A stretch of 64,000 bases of DNA. It comes from Candidatus Methanomicula labiotermitis. GTDB taxonomy: Archaea; Thermoplasmatota; Thermoplasmata; Methanomassiliicoccales; Methanomethylophilaceae. Positions 35,201 to 43,894 of this stretch are shown here, one piece after another (positions within the stretch are counted from its first letter, which is position 1; each line of letters starts with the position of its first letter). Under the pieces are notes generated by a model. That model ran no database searches and was not told the origin of the DNA. It was given only the letters and a program-made list of their open reading frames with translations. The stretch spans positions 1 to 64,000 of the forward strand of contig WQZU01000002.1 of assembly GCA_009780575.1 (NCBI GenBank). Reading direction: 5' to 3'. A program made the translations under genes and the position numbers.

Positions 35201-36247
35201 GCAACAGTGTTCTGGAATGACACGGTGTTGCCCGCTGAGAACCCGGTCCGTGCCGGCTGGACGATCGAGTGGAGATTGGGAACCACGGTCGTAACGGCGA
35301 CCGACACATACGGCAGTCTGGCAGCGAACGACACCGTGATGTCGATCACGCTGGTAGCGCACTGGACACTCACCCCGTTCACGGCGACCTTCATCAACGG
35401 TCAGGATGTGACCGTGTTTACCGGTAACATCCTAATGCCCGTAGATGAACTGGAACTGACCAAACTGGGTTACGTCCTCTTGTGGAAGTTCGACAACGGA
35501 GACACGGCTGTGTTCCCGCACACTCTGACGGAGGATGTGATATTCGAAGCATGGTGGGCTCTCCTGGTGTTCGAGGTAACATTCGTGAACGACGGAAATG
35601 TCGTTGACGTGATCGACACCGATGTGATCACTCCGATCGCTGCACCGGACGTAGTCAGGTACGGATACACGGTCTCGTGGCGTGACGCGAGCGGCAACAC
35701 GGTCACCTTCCCGTTCACGGTAAAGGGCGACGGTAATGTGACGCTCACGGCACACTGGACTCCGGTATCTCAGGTCACGACGCACACAATATCCGGACAG
35801 GTCTTCCTGATCCAGGGATCAATAGACGCTGTGACACAGGTGGAACTCCTTAGACAAGCCGAAGTAACATACAGAATAAACGGCGGCTCTGAAAGGTCCG
35901 CGTTCGTCACGAACGGTACATTCGCCATAACGGAAGTACCGAACGGTGCGACCATTCTGATATACGCGGTGGTGTCTCCTGACATCGATGATCTTGACCT
36001 GTTCACGGAAACGGATCGCCTTCCCCAGCCCCTCTCGGGACCCCATGCATTCACGGGTTCGTTCGTGATAACGAGCTCCATGACAAATGCCAACATCTAT
36101 GTTGTGTGCATGGACACCGATCTTGAATGGTTGGGAATGGCTGAAGAAGACGACGACGACCCGTTCCCGTGGTGGATCCTGGTAGTAGTGGCGGTCGTGA
36201 TCATTGCGGCGATAGGAGCATTCCTCCTCCTCCGCAAGAAGTCGTGA
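32228..36247 (+). CDS. giant InlB-type repeat surface protein
   Basis: A 1339-residue protein with a signal peptide (about 8-31), about eight long repeats of roughly 75-88 residues marked by GHADAVWPTGQ and TGWTLTGW, interspersed classic InlB-type repeats of about 65 residues (for example near 243-305, 485-545 and 902-962), a C-terminal module (about 1180-1300, from HTISGQVFLIQGSIDAV) and a membrane helix followed by LLLRKKS. It is probably tethered in the membrane by the C-terminus with the repeats outside. ATG 32228 is preferred over GTG 32219 because of AGGTG. Three repeats near the middle are exact 264-bp tandem units. Paralogue of the protein at 22563. Confidence 0.88.
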   Translation: MQSKAWKLKVCSTMIFAAMLVSAAFVVSFADRAEYETESDFENSDSIYSLMQSLTQQLQNSGEHSIIWLAHPGSWPGSAMEAFEGVPLNATGADLFPAVDPVLPGYELVGWQLAWFTDEGTILGAEVLPTDVFSDLLAGESILVHMQAMWKAHEYTVYWDNGHADAAWPTGQATSATVTWNETVLPDQNPTRAGYALVAWELSYIDNQAVPAVTVAATTTFGTLAQDDSVTSISLTAIWLPQYTVTFDSAGGSPVASQTITSGQTATEPPVPVLLGSTFMGWTYLGAPFSFTTPITGDMTLVATWAANIYTVHWETGHADAVWPTGQAPNATVAWNDTVLPAQDPVRTGWTLTWLLTNDGAQTVTGPAVTATAVFSGLAASDAVPSITLTAQWVANTYTVNWELGATGAAWTAGFNPIKENVVWNDANLLPGVAPTYTGHLLSGWILVHDGVQTVSGPAVTATTLFSELAANDGVAGITLEAVWVAERIVSFYSDGVLHDTQRVPHGSTVNAPTTLPVKTGYQFVAWTYQGAAFDFSTPILADKTLYADWAKLYTVQWNIPGASWPAGQAASALVLWNDAVLPAQDPVRTGWTLTGWILVHDGVQTVSGPAVTATTLFSELAANDTVDSIILTAQWVANTYTVNWNTGHADAVWPTGQAANATVTWADTVLPAENPTRTGWTLTGWNVTFNGVAVVNIPMTSGQTFGQLAANDGVPLIELTAQWAEVTYTVNWNTGHADAVWPTGQSSSDTVTWVDTVLPTQNPTRTGWTLTGWNVTFDGVTAVNIPVTAGQTFGDLAANDGVTLITLTAQWVANIYTVNWNAGHADAVWPAGQSSSETVTWADTVLPAENPTRTGWTLTGWNLTFDGVTAVNIPVTAVQTFGQLAANDAVVSITLTAQWEINVYEVRFYSDSVLHATQSVEHGDLATVPTAPVKTGYAFTGWFLGTVPFVFTTPITEDKILNAGWDAIAYTVYWDSGHADAVWPAGQATSATVFWNDTVLPAENPVRAGWTIEWRLGTTVVTATDTYGSLAANDTVMSITLVAHWTLTPFTATFINGQDVTVFTGNILMPVDELELTKLGYVLLWKFDNGDTAVFPHTLTEDVIFEAWWALLVFEVTFVNDGNVVDVIDTDVITPIAAPDVVRYGYTVSWRDASGNTVTFPFTVKGDGNVTLTAHWTPVSQVTTHTISGQVFLIQGSIDAVTQVELLRQAEVTYRINGGSERSAFVTNGTFAITEVPNGATILIYAVVSPDIDDLDLFTETDRLPQPLSGPHAFTGSFVITSSMTNANIYVVCMDTDLEWLGMAEEDDDDPFPWWILVVVAVVIIAAIGAFLLLRKKS
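34148..34939 (+). repeat. three tandem 264-bp (88-codon) units in the surface-protein gene
   Basis: Units begin at 34148, 34412 and 34676, each with TACACCGTGAACTGG, and the spacing is exactly 264 bases twice. They are nearly identical at the DNA level, including synonymous sites, so they arose or were homogenised recently. Shorter near-identical blocks also link 33560-33650 and 34015-34105. Confidence 0.9.
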
Positions 36248-36274
36248 TCGGCGTGCGGAAAAACCTTTAAAAAC

Positions 36275-36312
36275 GGAAGGAGAGGAGGTTCCTCCTCTTC
36301 TTCCTAAATTTT
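36275..36312 (+). terminator. hairpin terminator of the giant surface-protein gene
   Basis: GGAAGGAGAGGAGG at 36275-36288 pairs with 36291-36304 (one G-U pair) and is followed by TAAATTTTTAT. It is homologous to the hairpin at 24346 behind the paralogous gene. Confidence 0.8.
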
Positions 36313-36398
36313 TATCCCTTCTTATAGGTCAACGCATTTCAAAACCGCATTTCAAATATGATACATTATCATCAAAAAGGATTTCGGGAACAGATGTT

Positions 36399-36734
36399 CT
36401 ATTCGAACTTCTTCATGTGTTCCAATCGTCTTTTCACATTCTTTATGCATTCTTCTGCCGTACCTTCTTCGTCAAAGGATACGGTGATGCGGGCGGCCGT
36501 CAGTTTATTGTATCCGTGAGGTCCGATGCCGCCGGTTATCACAAGATCCGCATTAAAACCGATCACGGCGTCGGCGACCTTCATACCGGCGCCTTCGGTG
36601 TTCACGAACTCATTCTTCACAGCCTCATATTCCATTGTATCCGCGTTAACGATCAAAAAATACGGTGCGTGTCCGAAATCATCCGCCACGTAGGATGAAA
36701 GCGAATCTCCTTCCGCTAAGACGCATATCTTCAA
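36399..36734 (-). CDS. dinitrogenase iron-molybdenum cofactor (NifX/NafY) family protein
   Basis: A 111-residue protein of the NifX/NafY-like family (PF02579), small alpha/beta proteins that bind metal cofactors. Typical features are the N-terminus MKICVLAEGDSLSSYVADDFGHAPYF-like strand-loop and GADLVITGGIG-like FNADLVITGGIGPHGY. No nif genes are present, so a general metal-cluster role with the upstream Mrp protein is more likely. It starts 4 bases after the Mrp stop. It is the only gene here that ends with TAG; an in-frame TGA follows after eight more sense codons. Confidence 0.85.
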   Translation of the reverse strand: MKICVLAEGDSLSSYVADDFGHAPYFLIVNADTMEYEAVKNEFVNTEGAGMKVADAVIGFNADLVITGGIGPHGYNKLTAARITVSFDEEGTAEECIKNVKRRLEHMKKFE

Positions 36735-36738
36735 ATGC

Positions 36739-37557
36739 TCACCTTACTGCTTCGATTATCCTTTCTGTTATATCCGTGAAAGCAACCGCCGATCCGGAAT
36801 CCGGTGATGATATGACAACCGGTACTCCGGTGTCACCGCTTACAACGATGCCCGGTTCTATCGGTATTCGGCCCAGGAACGGTATTCCCATGTCAGTCGC
36901 GGTCCTTTCGCCGCCGCCCGCTTTGAAGATGTCGGAACATTCTTTACAATGCGGGCATATGAATCCGCTCATGTTCTCGATCATTCCGATGATCGGTATC
37001 TTCGTCTGTGCTCCGAACACCACGGACTTTCTGCTGTCAAGCAATGCAACGTCCTGCGGTGTTGTGACGACGACCATACCGTCTGCCTTCGGTATCAGCT
37101 GGACCACGGAGATGGCCTCATCGCCTGTTCCGGGAGGCATATCGATCACCAGATAATCCAATTCTCCCCAGGCGACGTCTTTTAAGAACTGTCTTATGAG
37201 CCCTGTTTTCACAGGACCCCTCCATGCGACCGGAGCATCCTTTTCCGGGAGGAGGAACGCCATTGACATGATCTTCAGACCATGCGCGGCCGAGACCGGC
37301 ACCAATTTTCCGTTTTCTATGAATACCTGATCTTCTTCAACGGCGAACATCTTAGGTATGTTCGGCCCGTGTATGTCGATGTCCATTATTCCGGTCCTGT
37401 GGCCTTTCATCGCCAGTGACATGGCTAGGTTGGACGAGACCGTACTTTTTCCCACGCCTCCTTTGCCGCTTATCACTATTATAACATGCTTGATGTTCTT
37501 TAGAGATTCATTCAGTTCGAGATCTCTCTCGCTTATCATCGGCCTGCCCTTCGCCAT
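36739..37557 (-). CDS. Mrp/NBP35-type Fe-S cluster carrier ATPase
   Basis: A 272-residue deviant Walker-A ATPase (SGKGGVGKST, residues 30-39) of the ApbC/Mrp/NBP35 family that carries [4Fe-4S] clusters to target proteins. The C-terminal CPHCKEC supplies the CxxC that bridges a cluster in the dimer. MDIDIHGPNIPKMF and IDMPPGTGDE are family signatures. It heads a two-gene unit with the NifX-like protein and lies next to sufC-sufB on the same strand, forming an Fe-S biogenesis block. Confidence 0.94.
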   Translation of the reverse strand: MAKGRPMISERDLELNESLKNIKHVIIVISGKGGVGKSTVSSNLAMSLAMKGHRTGIMDIDIHGPNIPKMFAVEEDQVFIENGKLVPVSAAHGLKIMSMAFLLPEKDAPVAWRGPVKTGLIRQFLKDVAWGELDYLVIDMPPGTGDEAISVVQLIPKADGMVVVTTPQDVALLDSRKSVVFGAQTKIPIIGMIENMSGFICPHCKECSDIFKAGGGERTATDMGIPFLGRIPIEPGIVVSGDTGVPVVISSPDSGSAVAFTDITERIIEAVR

Positions 37558-37630
37558 ATTCTCGTACGGTTCAATGAATGATACGGAATAAAACTATCGG
37601 AACGTTTTACATGAGCGAACATTGAATACA

Positions 37631-38836
37631 TCACGATCCGAGGTTCGCCTTTTCGACGGCTGCGTCTATCTCCCTTTTCAGATGATCGGGCAAACCGCTT
37701 ATGCCTCCTTCAAGGAATCCTCTTACTATCATTCCGACCGCCTCGTCTTCCGTAAGGCCGCGCATCATGAGATATTCCACCTGATCCCTGGCTATCTTTC
37801 CCACGGCGGCCTCATGCGTCATCTCGACGTCCGCAACGTTTGATTCCAGCTCCGGAACGGCCGATGTGAGGCCGTTATCGTTCAGAACAAGACTTCTGCA
37901 TTCAAGATGGGCCTTCGCACCGGCGGCGTTGCCTACAAGTTTCCCGCGCGCCATCATGCGCCCGCCCAATGTTATGCTCCGCGATATTATCTCGGCGCTT
38001 GTTCCAGGTGCGTTCAGAATGACCATTGATCCAACGTCTATGTCGGAACCTTCGTGTGCCAGACATATGCTGTTGAACTTCGCCGATGCGCCTTCTCCGT
38101 TAAGATATGTAACAGGATAACTCTGCATGGACCCTACGGGATTCAGCAGAACGTAATTGTTCACGAAACGTGAATTCCTTTCCATGATTATACCGCTTCT
38201 CGGGCGCACATGCATTTTGTCGCCCCAGTTGTGTATCATCGTGAACGACAGACTTCCGCCGTCTTTTATGAAAGTTTCGGAAACCCCGACGTGAAGCGAT
38301 TCTGTTGCGTGTTTACTTGTTGTGCATCCGGTGATGACCTCAAGCGACGCGTTCTCTTCAACGATTATGATATTGTGAACGTTCTGCATCTGTTTGTTGC
38401 GGTTAATGAGCATGCACGTCTGTATCGGCGTTTTCACATGTTTACCGGCTCTAACGCGTATGAAATATCCGTCAGCCTCTTCAAGATAGCTTTTGGCGGT
38501 GTATTTGTCCTTATCCGGAGATACGGCCTTCCACAGATATTCCGAAAGATCGTATCGTTTGGCCGCATCCCTCAGGGACATGAGTTCAATGTCGTCGTTA
38601 CACGATGATATATGCGACGGTCCGTTGTCAACGAACAGCATCGTACCCGAACGGCCGCTTTTGCACGGAGTTACGCCAACATTCACCATACGGTCTTTCA
38701 TGTCCGTGTCCGTCTCTTCGATGTTGTCTATCTTATCGGGAGTGTATGTACCGGTCTTGAATGCATTTATGTCAACATCGGGGCCGTAAGCAGCCTTCTT
38801 ATCAAGCGCATTCTTTACATTTTTATCATTCTGCAT
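37631..38836 (-). CDS. sufB: SufB/SufD family Fe-S scaffold protein
   Basis: A 401-residue SufBD-family protein, the scaffold on which archaeal SUF systems build Fe-S clusters with the SufC ATPase. The C-terminal beta-helix core and the segment VEMTHEAAVGKIARDQVEYLM are typical. Translation from ATG 38836 fits GGGGAG eight bases upstream; GTG 38845 is an alternative. It overlaps the 3' end of sufC by 22 bases in another frame. Only one SufBD-type gene is present, as in many archaea. Confidence 0.92.
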   Translation of the reverse strand: MQNDKNVKNALDKKAAYGPDVDINAFKTGTYTPDKIDNIEETDTDMKDRMVNVGVTPCKSGRSGTMLFVDNGPSHISSCNDDIELMSLRDAAKRYDLSEYLWKAVSPDKDKYTAKSYLEEADGYFIRVRAGKHVKTPIQTCMLINRNKQMQNVHNIIIVEENASLEVITGCTTSKHATESLHVGVSETFIKDGGSLSFTMIHNWGDKMHVRPRSGIIMERNSRFVNNYVLLNPVGSMQSYPVTYLNGEGASAKFNSICLAHEGSDIDVGSMVILNAPGTSAEIISRSITLGGRMMARGKLVGNAAGAKAHLECRSLVLNDNGLTSAVPELESNVADVEMTHEAAVGKIARDQVEYLMMRGLTEDEAVGMIVRGFLEGGISGLPDHLKREIDAAVEKANLGS

Positions 38837-39555
38837 TTCACGCACTCCCCGTATCCTTTCATTCTTATGTCCTTCAGAAGGTCGGTCGGTCTTCCCGAGC
38901 AGGCGATCATCCCGTCCTTGAGCACGTAGGCACGGTCCGCACCTATGTAATCCAGTATCTGTCCGGTGTGCGTGATCACAAGCGCGGAAACCCCGTCCTC
39001 ACGTTTATTGCACGCATTACCGTAAAGGAGTCCGCGCACTTTATTCCCGACCAGATCTATATTTTCCAGATCCACGCCGGATTCGGGTTCATCGAGAAGT
39101 ATGAACTGCGGGCATTGCGACGCAAGCTGAAGAAGTTCCGAACGTTTTATCTCCCCTCCGGAAAAACCGACGTTCACATCCCTCTCTAAAAATTTGTCCA
39201 TTTTGAACTCGTTCGACATATCCATGGCAGTTTTACTGTCACCTGATATAATGGTAACAAGATCCTTCAATTTGACGCCGACGATGTTCGGCGGCCTCTG
39301 CATCATCATTCCTATACCAAGCCTGGCTCTTTCATCGATCGGCATGTTGGTGATGTCTATGTCAAAGAATGTTATACGGCCTTTCGTCACTTTGCAGTGA
39401 CCAAGCCCCATCACCGCCGCCAGGAGCGTTGATTTTCCGGAACCGTTAGGACCGAACAATACTGTGGTCTGTCCCGTTCCGATCTCAAGGTCGATACCTC
39501 TGAGTATCTCCTTTCCGGCTATCTCAACGTGCAGATCCTCGATCTTCAGCACCAT
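38815..39555 (-). CDS. sufC: SufC ABC-type ATPase
   Basis: A 246-residue ABC ATPase of the SUF system. Walker A GPNGSGKST is at residues 35-43, the signature SGGEIKRSE near 134-142 and Walker B FILLDEPESGVD near 153-164. The final residues overlap the sufB start by 22 bases, so the two subunits are translationally linked. First gene of the sufCB operon. Confidence 0.95.
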   Translation of the reverse strand: MVLKIEDLHVEIAGKEILRGIDLEIGTGQTTVLFGPNGSGKSTLLAAVMGLGHCKVTKGRITFFDIDITNMPIDERARLGIGMMMQRPPNIVGVKLKDLVTIISGDSKTAMDMSNEFKMDKFLERDVNVGFSGGEIKRSELLQLASQCPQFILLDEPESGVDLENIDLVGNKVRGLLYGNACNKREDGVSALVITHTGQILDYIGADRAYVLKDGMIACSGRPTDLLKDIRMKGYGECVKCRMIKM

Positions 39556-39672
39556 TTCATTTTCTCCTCATTCAACAATTATACATTGTATATTAATAAT
39601 ACTGTTCAACCCCGTTAACAGAAGTGCATATTCACCGTCATATTAATATTCGTTGTTCATTACACAGACATT

Positions 39673-40254
39673 ATGAGGATCGTTGCGCTGAACGGAAGTC
39701 CGAGGCTCATCGGCAACACATCCGCCGCGGTAACGCTTATTCTGGATGAGTTGGAGAAGGAAGGGTTTGAAACCGAACACGTTCAGATATACGGAAGCAT
39801 CATGACGCCGTGCAACGACTGCGGTTCCTGCAAGATAAGAGGTGACGGCAGGTGCATAAACGAAGACGACGACATGAACATGTATCTTACGAAACTCATC
39901 GAAGCGGACGGCATAATATTGGCTGCACCGTCATACTACGGCAGCATACCCGGCCAGATGAGGATACTGCTTGAACGCATAGGGTTGTCGGCGGCAACAT
40001 GCGCTCTCGGGAATGCGCTTGCACGCAAAGTTGGCGCCGCGATAGCGATACAAGGCCGCGACGGCGGTTTATCCGCATACACCGAAATGGTGAATTTCAT
40101 GCTCCGTAACAAGATGATCGTCTGCGGATCTTCGCCGCTTACCGTTCTGACGGGAGAGAAACCGTCGGAGGTTCTCAATGACAGGACGGGAACATCGGCG
40201 GTCAGGGAACTTGCGAAAGAGATGCTCTGGATACTTTCCAAAACGAAAGGATGA
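39673..40254 (+). CDS. NADPH-dependent FMN reductase / flavodoxin-like protein
   Basis: A 193-residue iron-sulfur flavoprotein-like or FMN-reductase-like protein. The FMN phosphate loop is NGSPRLIGNT (residues 7-16), and a Cys cluster PCNDCGSCKIRGDGRC (43-58) fits the cluster-binding motif of archaeal iron-sulfur flavoproteins. CATATTAATATT at 39638-39649 gives leaderless spacing to ATG 39673. Single-gene unit, divergent from sufC. Its electron partner is unknown. Confidence 0.88.
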   Translation: MRIVALNGSPRLIGNTSAAVTLILDELEKEGFETEHVQIYGSIMTPCNDCGSCKIRGDGRCINEDDDMNMYLTKLIEADGIILAAPSYYGSIPGQMRILLERIGLSAATCALGNALARKVGAAIAIQGRDGGLSAYTEMVNFMLRNKMIVCGSSPLTVLTGEKPSEVLNDRTGTSAVRELAKEMLWILSKTKG

Positions 40255-40362
40255 TCTCACACTGAACATCCGTTGCCGCATAGACGCGGCGGCGTCATCG
40301 CTTCGCATACCGGTTATGCGGTTTGAAATATTGCGATTATCGTGATTCATGGTCAATAAAAG

Positions 40363-40376
40363 CAGTATTTATACTG
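40363..40376 (+). promoter_or_regulatory. TATA box inside an inverted repeat
   Basis: CAGTATTTATACTG at 40363-40376 consists of CAGTA and TACTG around TTTA, so the TATA box itself is embedded in a small palindrome. It lies about 27 bases before the ATG at 40398, consistent with a leaderless start, and could double as a repressor site. Confidence 0.5.
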
Positions 40377-40397
40377 TCAATCCATATCCTTCACGAG

Positions 40398-42251
40398 ATG
40401 TATTGGAGGGATGATTACGAGAAAAAAGTGTCAACGCCCAAGAAGGCGCTGACCTTTATCAAACCCGGAAGGACGATATTCATCAGCGGAGGCTGCGCCA
40501 GGCCGATATACATTCTCGAGAATCTTTTGAAAAAGGAGACGTCCTACGATAACAAGATACTCACGTCATTCAATTTTTTCCCCAGTCCCTTCTCCGATGA
40601 GAATGTGCAGAAGAACTTCCGCGTGAACTCATTCTTCATGGACCGGGAAGTGGAAGAAGGCGTTTCGAAAGGAAGAATGGATTACACGCCTGTGCACACG
40701 TCCGAGCTTCCGTATATGCTGGAATCGGGAAGGATACCGGTGGACATAGCGATAATACAGGTGTCCGCGCCGGATATGCACGGTTACTGCTCACTGGGAA
40801 CTTCCGTTGACATATCCAAATCCGCAGTGAAAGCGGCAAAGACGGTGATCGCGGAAGTGAACCGTCAGATGCCGAGGACGCTTGGCGATTCATTCGTGCA
40901 CATATCTGAAATAGATCATATCATCGAGGTGGATTATCCGGTGGAACATGACATGGACCCCGAGGATGTTGATGATGAGATACTCGATGCCATAGGGCGG
41001 AACATATCGATACTTATACCCGACGGCGCCACACTGCAGATAGGCATCGGTAAGGTGCCCAATGCAATTCTTAAACACATGCACGGCAAGAAACACCTGG
41101 GCATTCACACGGAAATGTTCTCCGACGGCGTCATCGATCTTGTGGAAGCCGGCGTCATAACCGGAGAAAGGAAATCAATACATCCGAACAAGATCGTCAC
41201 GTCGTTCGTCATCGGATCGCAGAGGCTCATGGAATTCGTGGACAACAATCCGACGATAGAGTTCCATCCGTCCGATTATACGAACAATCCCATTGTCATA
41301 GGGAAGAACAGCAGCATGATCGCGATAAACACCGCATCGTCAGTTGACCTTACGGGACAGGTCCTTTCCGACAGGACCGGATTGAAAGATGTGATCAACC
41401 CGGGTTCGCAGGCGGAGTTCGCAAGGGGCGCCTCATATTCGAAAGGAAGATCGATAATAGTCATACCTTCAACGGAAGGAAACGCATCAAAGATCGTTGC
41501 GGCCATCCCGCAGGGTGCCGGCGTGTCAATGTCAAGAGAGGATGTGCACTACATAATCACAGAATACGGGATCGCTCATCTCAGAGGGAGAACACTGGCA
41601 AACCGTGCGCTTGAACTGATATCGGTCGCGCATCCGGACCACCGTTCGAAGCTTCTCGACGAAGCGGTTCTTTTAGGCTATTTGCCGAAGGACCAGAGCA
41701 GACGTCCGTATACCGGGAAACCGTATCCGCGCGAATGGGAACTGCGCGAAAAGTTCGACGGCAAGGATCTTTTAATACGTCCCGTGAAGCCGACGGACGA
41801 GGATATGATGAAAGATCTTTTCTACTCTTTTTCAGAAAAGACCATTCAGCAGAGATTCATGTCCACGCGTATCATTCAGCCAAGGTTCGAGCGCATGAGC
41901 CAAGCGAACATAGATTACGACACAACAATGGGATTCGGTATTTTCCATACATTGAAGGAAAGCATGGAGATGGTGGCGATGTGCAGCTACGAATACGATG
42001 TCAAAACGGGGAATGCGGAAGTGTCGTTCGCAGTGAGGGATAAATGGCAGGGAAAAGGTTTGGGGACGTATATGCTGAACCTTCTGATAAGGGTGGGCAG
42101 ATCAAAGAACATCAAGTCATTCTCAGCCGAGGTCCTTTCCACGAACGTCGGGATGCTCAATCTGTTCTACCGAACCGGACTGGACGTGGAAGCGAAGCTC
42201 GAGGACAACGTCTATACGATATCCTTCAATCTGGTAAAGCATACCAACTGA
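40398..42251 (+). CDS. CoA-transferase/acetyl-CoA hydrolase fused to GNAT acetyltransferase
   Basis: A 617-residue two-domain protein. Residues about 1-440 form an acetyl-CoA hydrolase/4-hydroxybutyrate CoA-transferase-type domain with the catalytic motif GIHTEMFSDG (Glu239 as the likely CoA-thioester-forming residue). Residues about 453-617 form a GNAT N-acetyltransferase domain (LLIRPVKPTDEDMMKDLF ... VRDKWQGKGLGTYMLNLLI). Fusions of this type are known from other prokaryotes. ATG 40398 fits the TATA at 40363; earlier codons are not used. It converges on the acyl-CoA ligase with a 2-base gap. The fused acetyltransferase may act on a protein lysine, perhaps of the adjacent ligase, but this is conjecture. 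Confidence 0.9.
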   Translation: MYWRDDYEKKVSTPKKALTFIKPGRTIFISGGCARPIYILENLLKKETSYDNKILTSFNFFPSPFSDENVQKNFRVNSFFMDREVEEGVSKGRMDYTPVHTSELPYMLESGRIPVDIAIIQVSAPDMHGYCSLGTSVDISKSAVKAAKTVIAEVNRQMPRTLGDSFVHISEIDHIIEVDYPVEHDMDPEDVDDEILDAIGRNISILIPDGATLQIGIGKVPNAILKHMHGKKHLGIHTEMFSDGVIDLVEAGVITGERKSIHPNKIVTSFVIGSQRLMEFVDNNPTIEFHPSDYTNNPIVIGKNSSMIAINTASSVDLTGQVLSDRTGLKDVINPGSQAEFARGASYSKGRSIIVIPSTEGNASKIVAAIPQGAGVSMSREDVHYIITEYGIAHLRGRTLANRALELISVAHPDHRSKLLDEAVLLGYLPKDQSRRPYTGKPYPREWELREKFDGKDLLIRPVKPTDEDMMKDLFYSFSEKTIQQRFMSTRIIQPRFERMSQANIDYDTTMGFGIFHTLKESMEMVAMCSYEYDVKTGNAEVSFAVRDKWQGKGLGTYMLNLLIRVGRSKNIKSFSAEVLSTNVGMLNLFYRTGLDVEAKLEDNVYTISFNLVKHTN

Positions 42252-42253
42252 CA

Positions 42254-43894
42254 TCAGCCGTCGCGGTCCCGTATCTCCACTCTTCTTATCTTTCCGCTGA
42301 TAGTCTTAGGCAGCATACCGACAAATTCAACGACCCTCGGGTACTTGTACGGAGCCGTCTCCCTTTTTACGAATTCCTGGATGTCCTTCTTCAGAGCATC
42401 GGACGGTTCATGTCCTTCCCTTAATACGATGGTTGCCTTCACGAGCTGACCGCGCACATCGTCCGGAACGCCGGTGACCGCGCATTCTTTAACGGCCGGA
42501 TGATGGGCCAGTACGCTCTCTATCTCGAACGGACCTATCCTGTAACCGGACGATTTTATTATGTCGTCGTTTCTGCCCACATACCAAATATATCCGTCCT
42601 CATCCCTCCACGCCATGTCGCCCGTATGATGCCATCCGTCGTATACCGTTGCCGCGGTTTTTTCCGGGTCTCGATAATAACCGATCATCATTCCCGCGAC
42701 CGGAGGATCCGTTCTTACAACGATCTCGCCGGTAACGCCGGCCGGGCAGCTTTTACCGTCATGATCTATTATGTCGACAACATATTGCGGCGACGGCTTT
42801 CCCATGGATCCGGGACGAGGTTCCATGCCGCGGATATTGCACACTGTCACGGTTGTCTCCGTCTGTCCGAAACCTTCCATAAGTTTCAGGCCTGTGGCGT
42901 CATACCATTTGGCGAACACATCGGGATTGAGGGCCTCGCCGGCTATTGTGGTGTTCTTGAGACATGAAAGTTCATGGCTTTTCACGTTGCCGTCGTTAAG
43001 GAACATCCTGAACATCGTGGGCGGACAGCAAAGCGTCGTCACTTTGTATTTTGATACGATACGCAAAACGTCGTCCGGTATGAATTTATCAAAATCATAC
43101 ACAAAGACGCCGGCTTCCATGAACCACTGTCCGTAAAGCTTACCCCACGCGGCCTTCGCCCATCCCGTATCGGCGACCGTGAAGTGCAGACCGTCGGGAT
43201 CAACCTGATGCCAGTGTTTCGCCGTCAGTATGTGGCCGATCGTGTATGAATGGTCATGCATGACCATCTTCGGATATCCGGTGGTACCCGATGAAAAATA
43301 AATGAGCAGCGGGTCGGTGATCTTCGTTTCCGCCCGTGCAAGTTTATCTGATGCCTTTTCCACACCTTTGTCAAGGTCGTCCCATCCGTCACGCGTACCT
43401 CCGACTATCATCTTGCACTCAAGCGTCGGAATGTTCTCGGCGGAATCCACTTCCTCTATGATCCCGTCGGTCGATATGGAAACGACCGCCTTTATCGATG
43501 CGGCGTTGATGCGGTATTCGATGTCATGCTTCTTCAGCATGAACGTTGCCGGTATGCCGATCGCACCGATCTTATGCAGCGCAACGAGCACATACCAGAA
43601 ATGAGGATTGTTCTTCAGTATGAGCAGAACGGAGTCTCCTTTGCCGATCCCTTTTGAAAGGAAGTAATTCGAAGTCTTATCAGAATACCTTTTCATGTCG
43701 CCGAACGTCATCGTCTTTTCGTTGCCGTGAGCGTCGCACCAGACAAGCGCCCTTCTGTTCGGATCGTTGATCGCGATGTCGTCAACAACATCGTATGCGA
43801 AATTGAAATCCTCCGGACAGGTCATCTTGAAATCTGTCAATATACCGTTCTTATCGTATTTCTCGCTGACATAGCGTAAATGAATGTTCCTCAT
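42254..43894 (-). CDS. AMP-forming acyl-CoA synthetase
   Basis: A 546-residue adenylate-forming enzyme (ANL superfamily) of the medium-chain/acetyl-CoA ligase type. The P-loop YFSSGTTGYPKM is at about residues 196-208, the motif EGFGQTETT and the hinge DDIIKSSGYRIGPFEIE follow, and the catalytic lysine is in PKTISGKIRR near the C-terminus. The acid substrate is not predictable. The ATG overlaps the stop of the XRE-cupin regulator gene (ATGA), so the regulator probably controls this enzyme and senses its substrate or product. Confidence 0.93.
   Translation of the reverse strand: MRNIHLRYVSEKYDKNGILTDFKMTCPEDFNFAYDVVDDIAINDPNRRALVWCDAHGNEKTMTFGDMKRYSDKTSNYFLSKGIGKGDSVLLILKNNPHFWYVLVALHKIGAIGIPATFMLKKHDIEYRINAASIKAVVSISTDGIIEEVDSAENIPTLECKMIVGGTRDGWDDLDKGVEKASDKLARAETKITDPLLIYFSSGTTGYPKMVMHDHSYTIGHILTAKHWHQVDPDGLHFTVADTGWAKAAWGKLYGQWFMEAGVFVYDFDKFIPDDVLRIVSKYKVTTLCCPPTMFRMFLNDGNVKSHELSCLKNTTIAGEALNPDVFAKWYDATGLKLMEGFGQTETTVTVCNIRGMEPRPGSMGKPSPQYVVDIIDHDGKSCPAGVTGEIVVRTDPPVAGMMIGYYRDPEKTAATVYDGWHHTGDMAWRDEDGYIWYVGRNDDIIKSSGYRIGPFEIESVLAHHPAVKECAVTGVPDDVRGQLVKATIVLREGHEPSDALKKDIQEFVKRETAPYKYPRVVEFVGMLPKTISGKIRRVEIRDRDG

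Noticed and set aside
36399-36734. Nitrogenase-related function for the NifX-like protein
   Set aside because: No nif genes are nearby; this family also has general metal-cofactor members, and the neighbours are Mrp and SUF genes.
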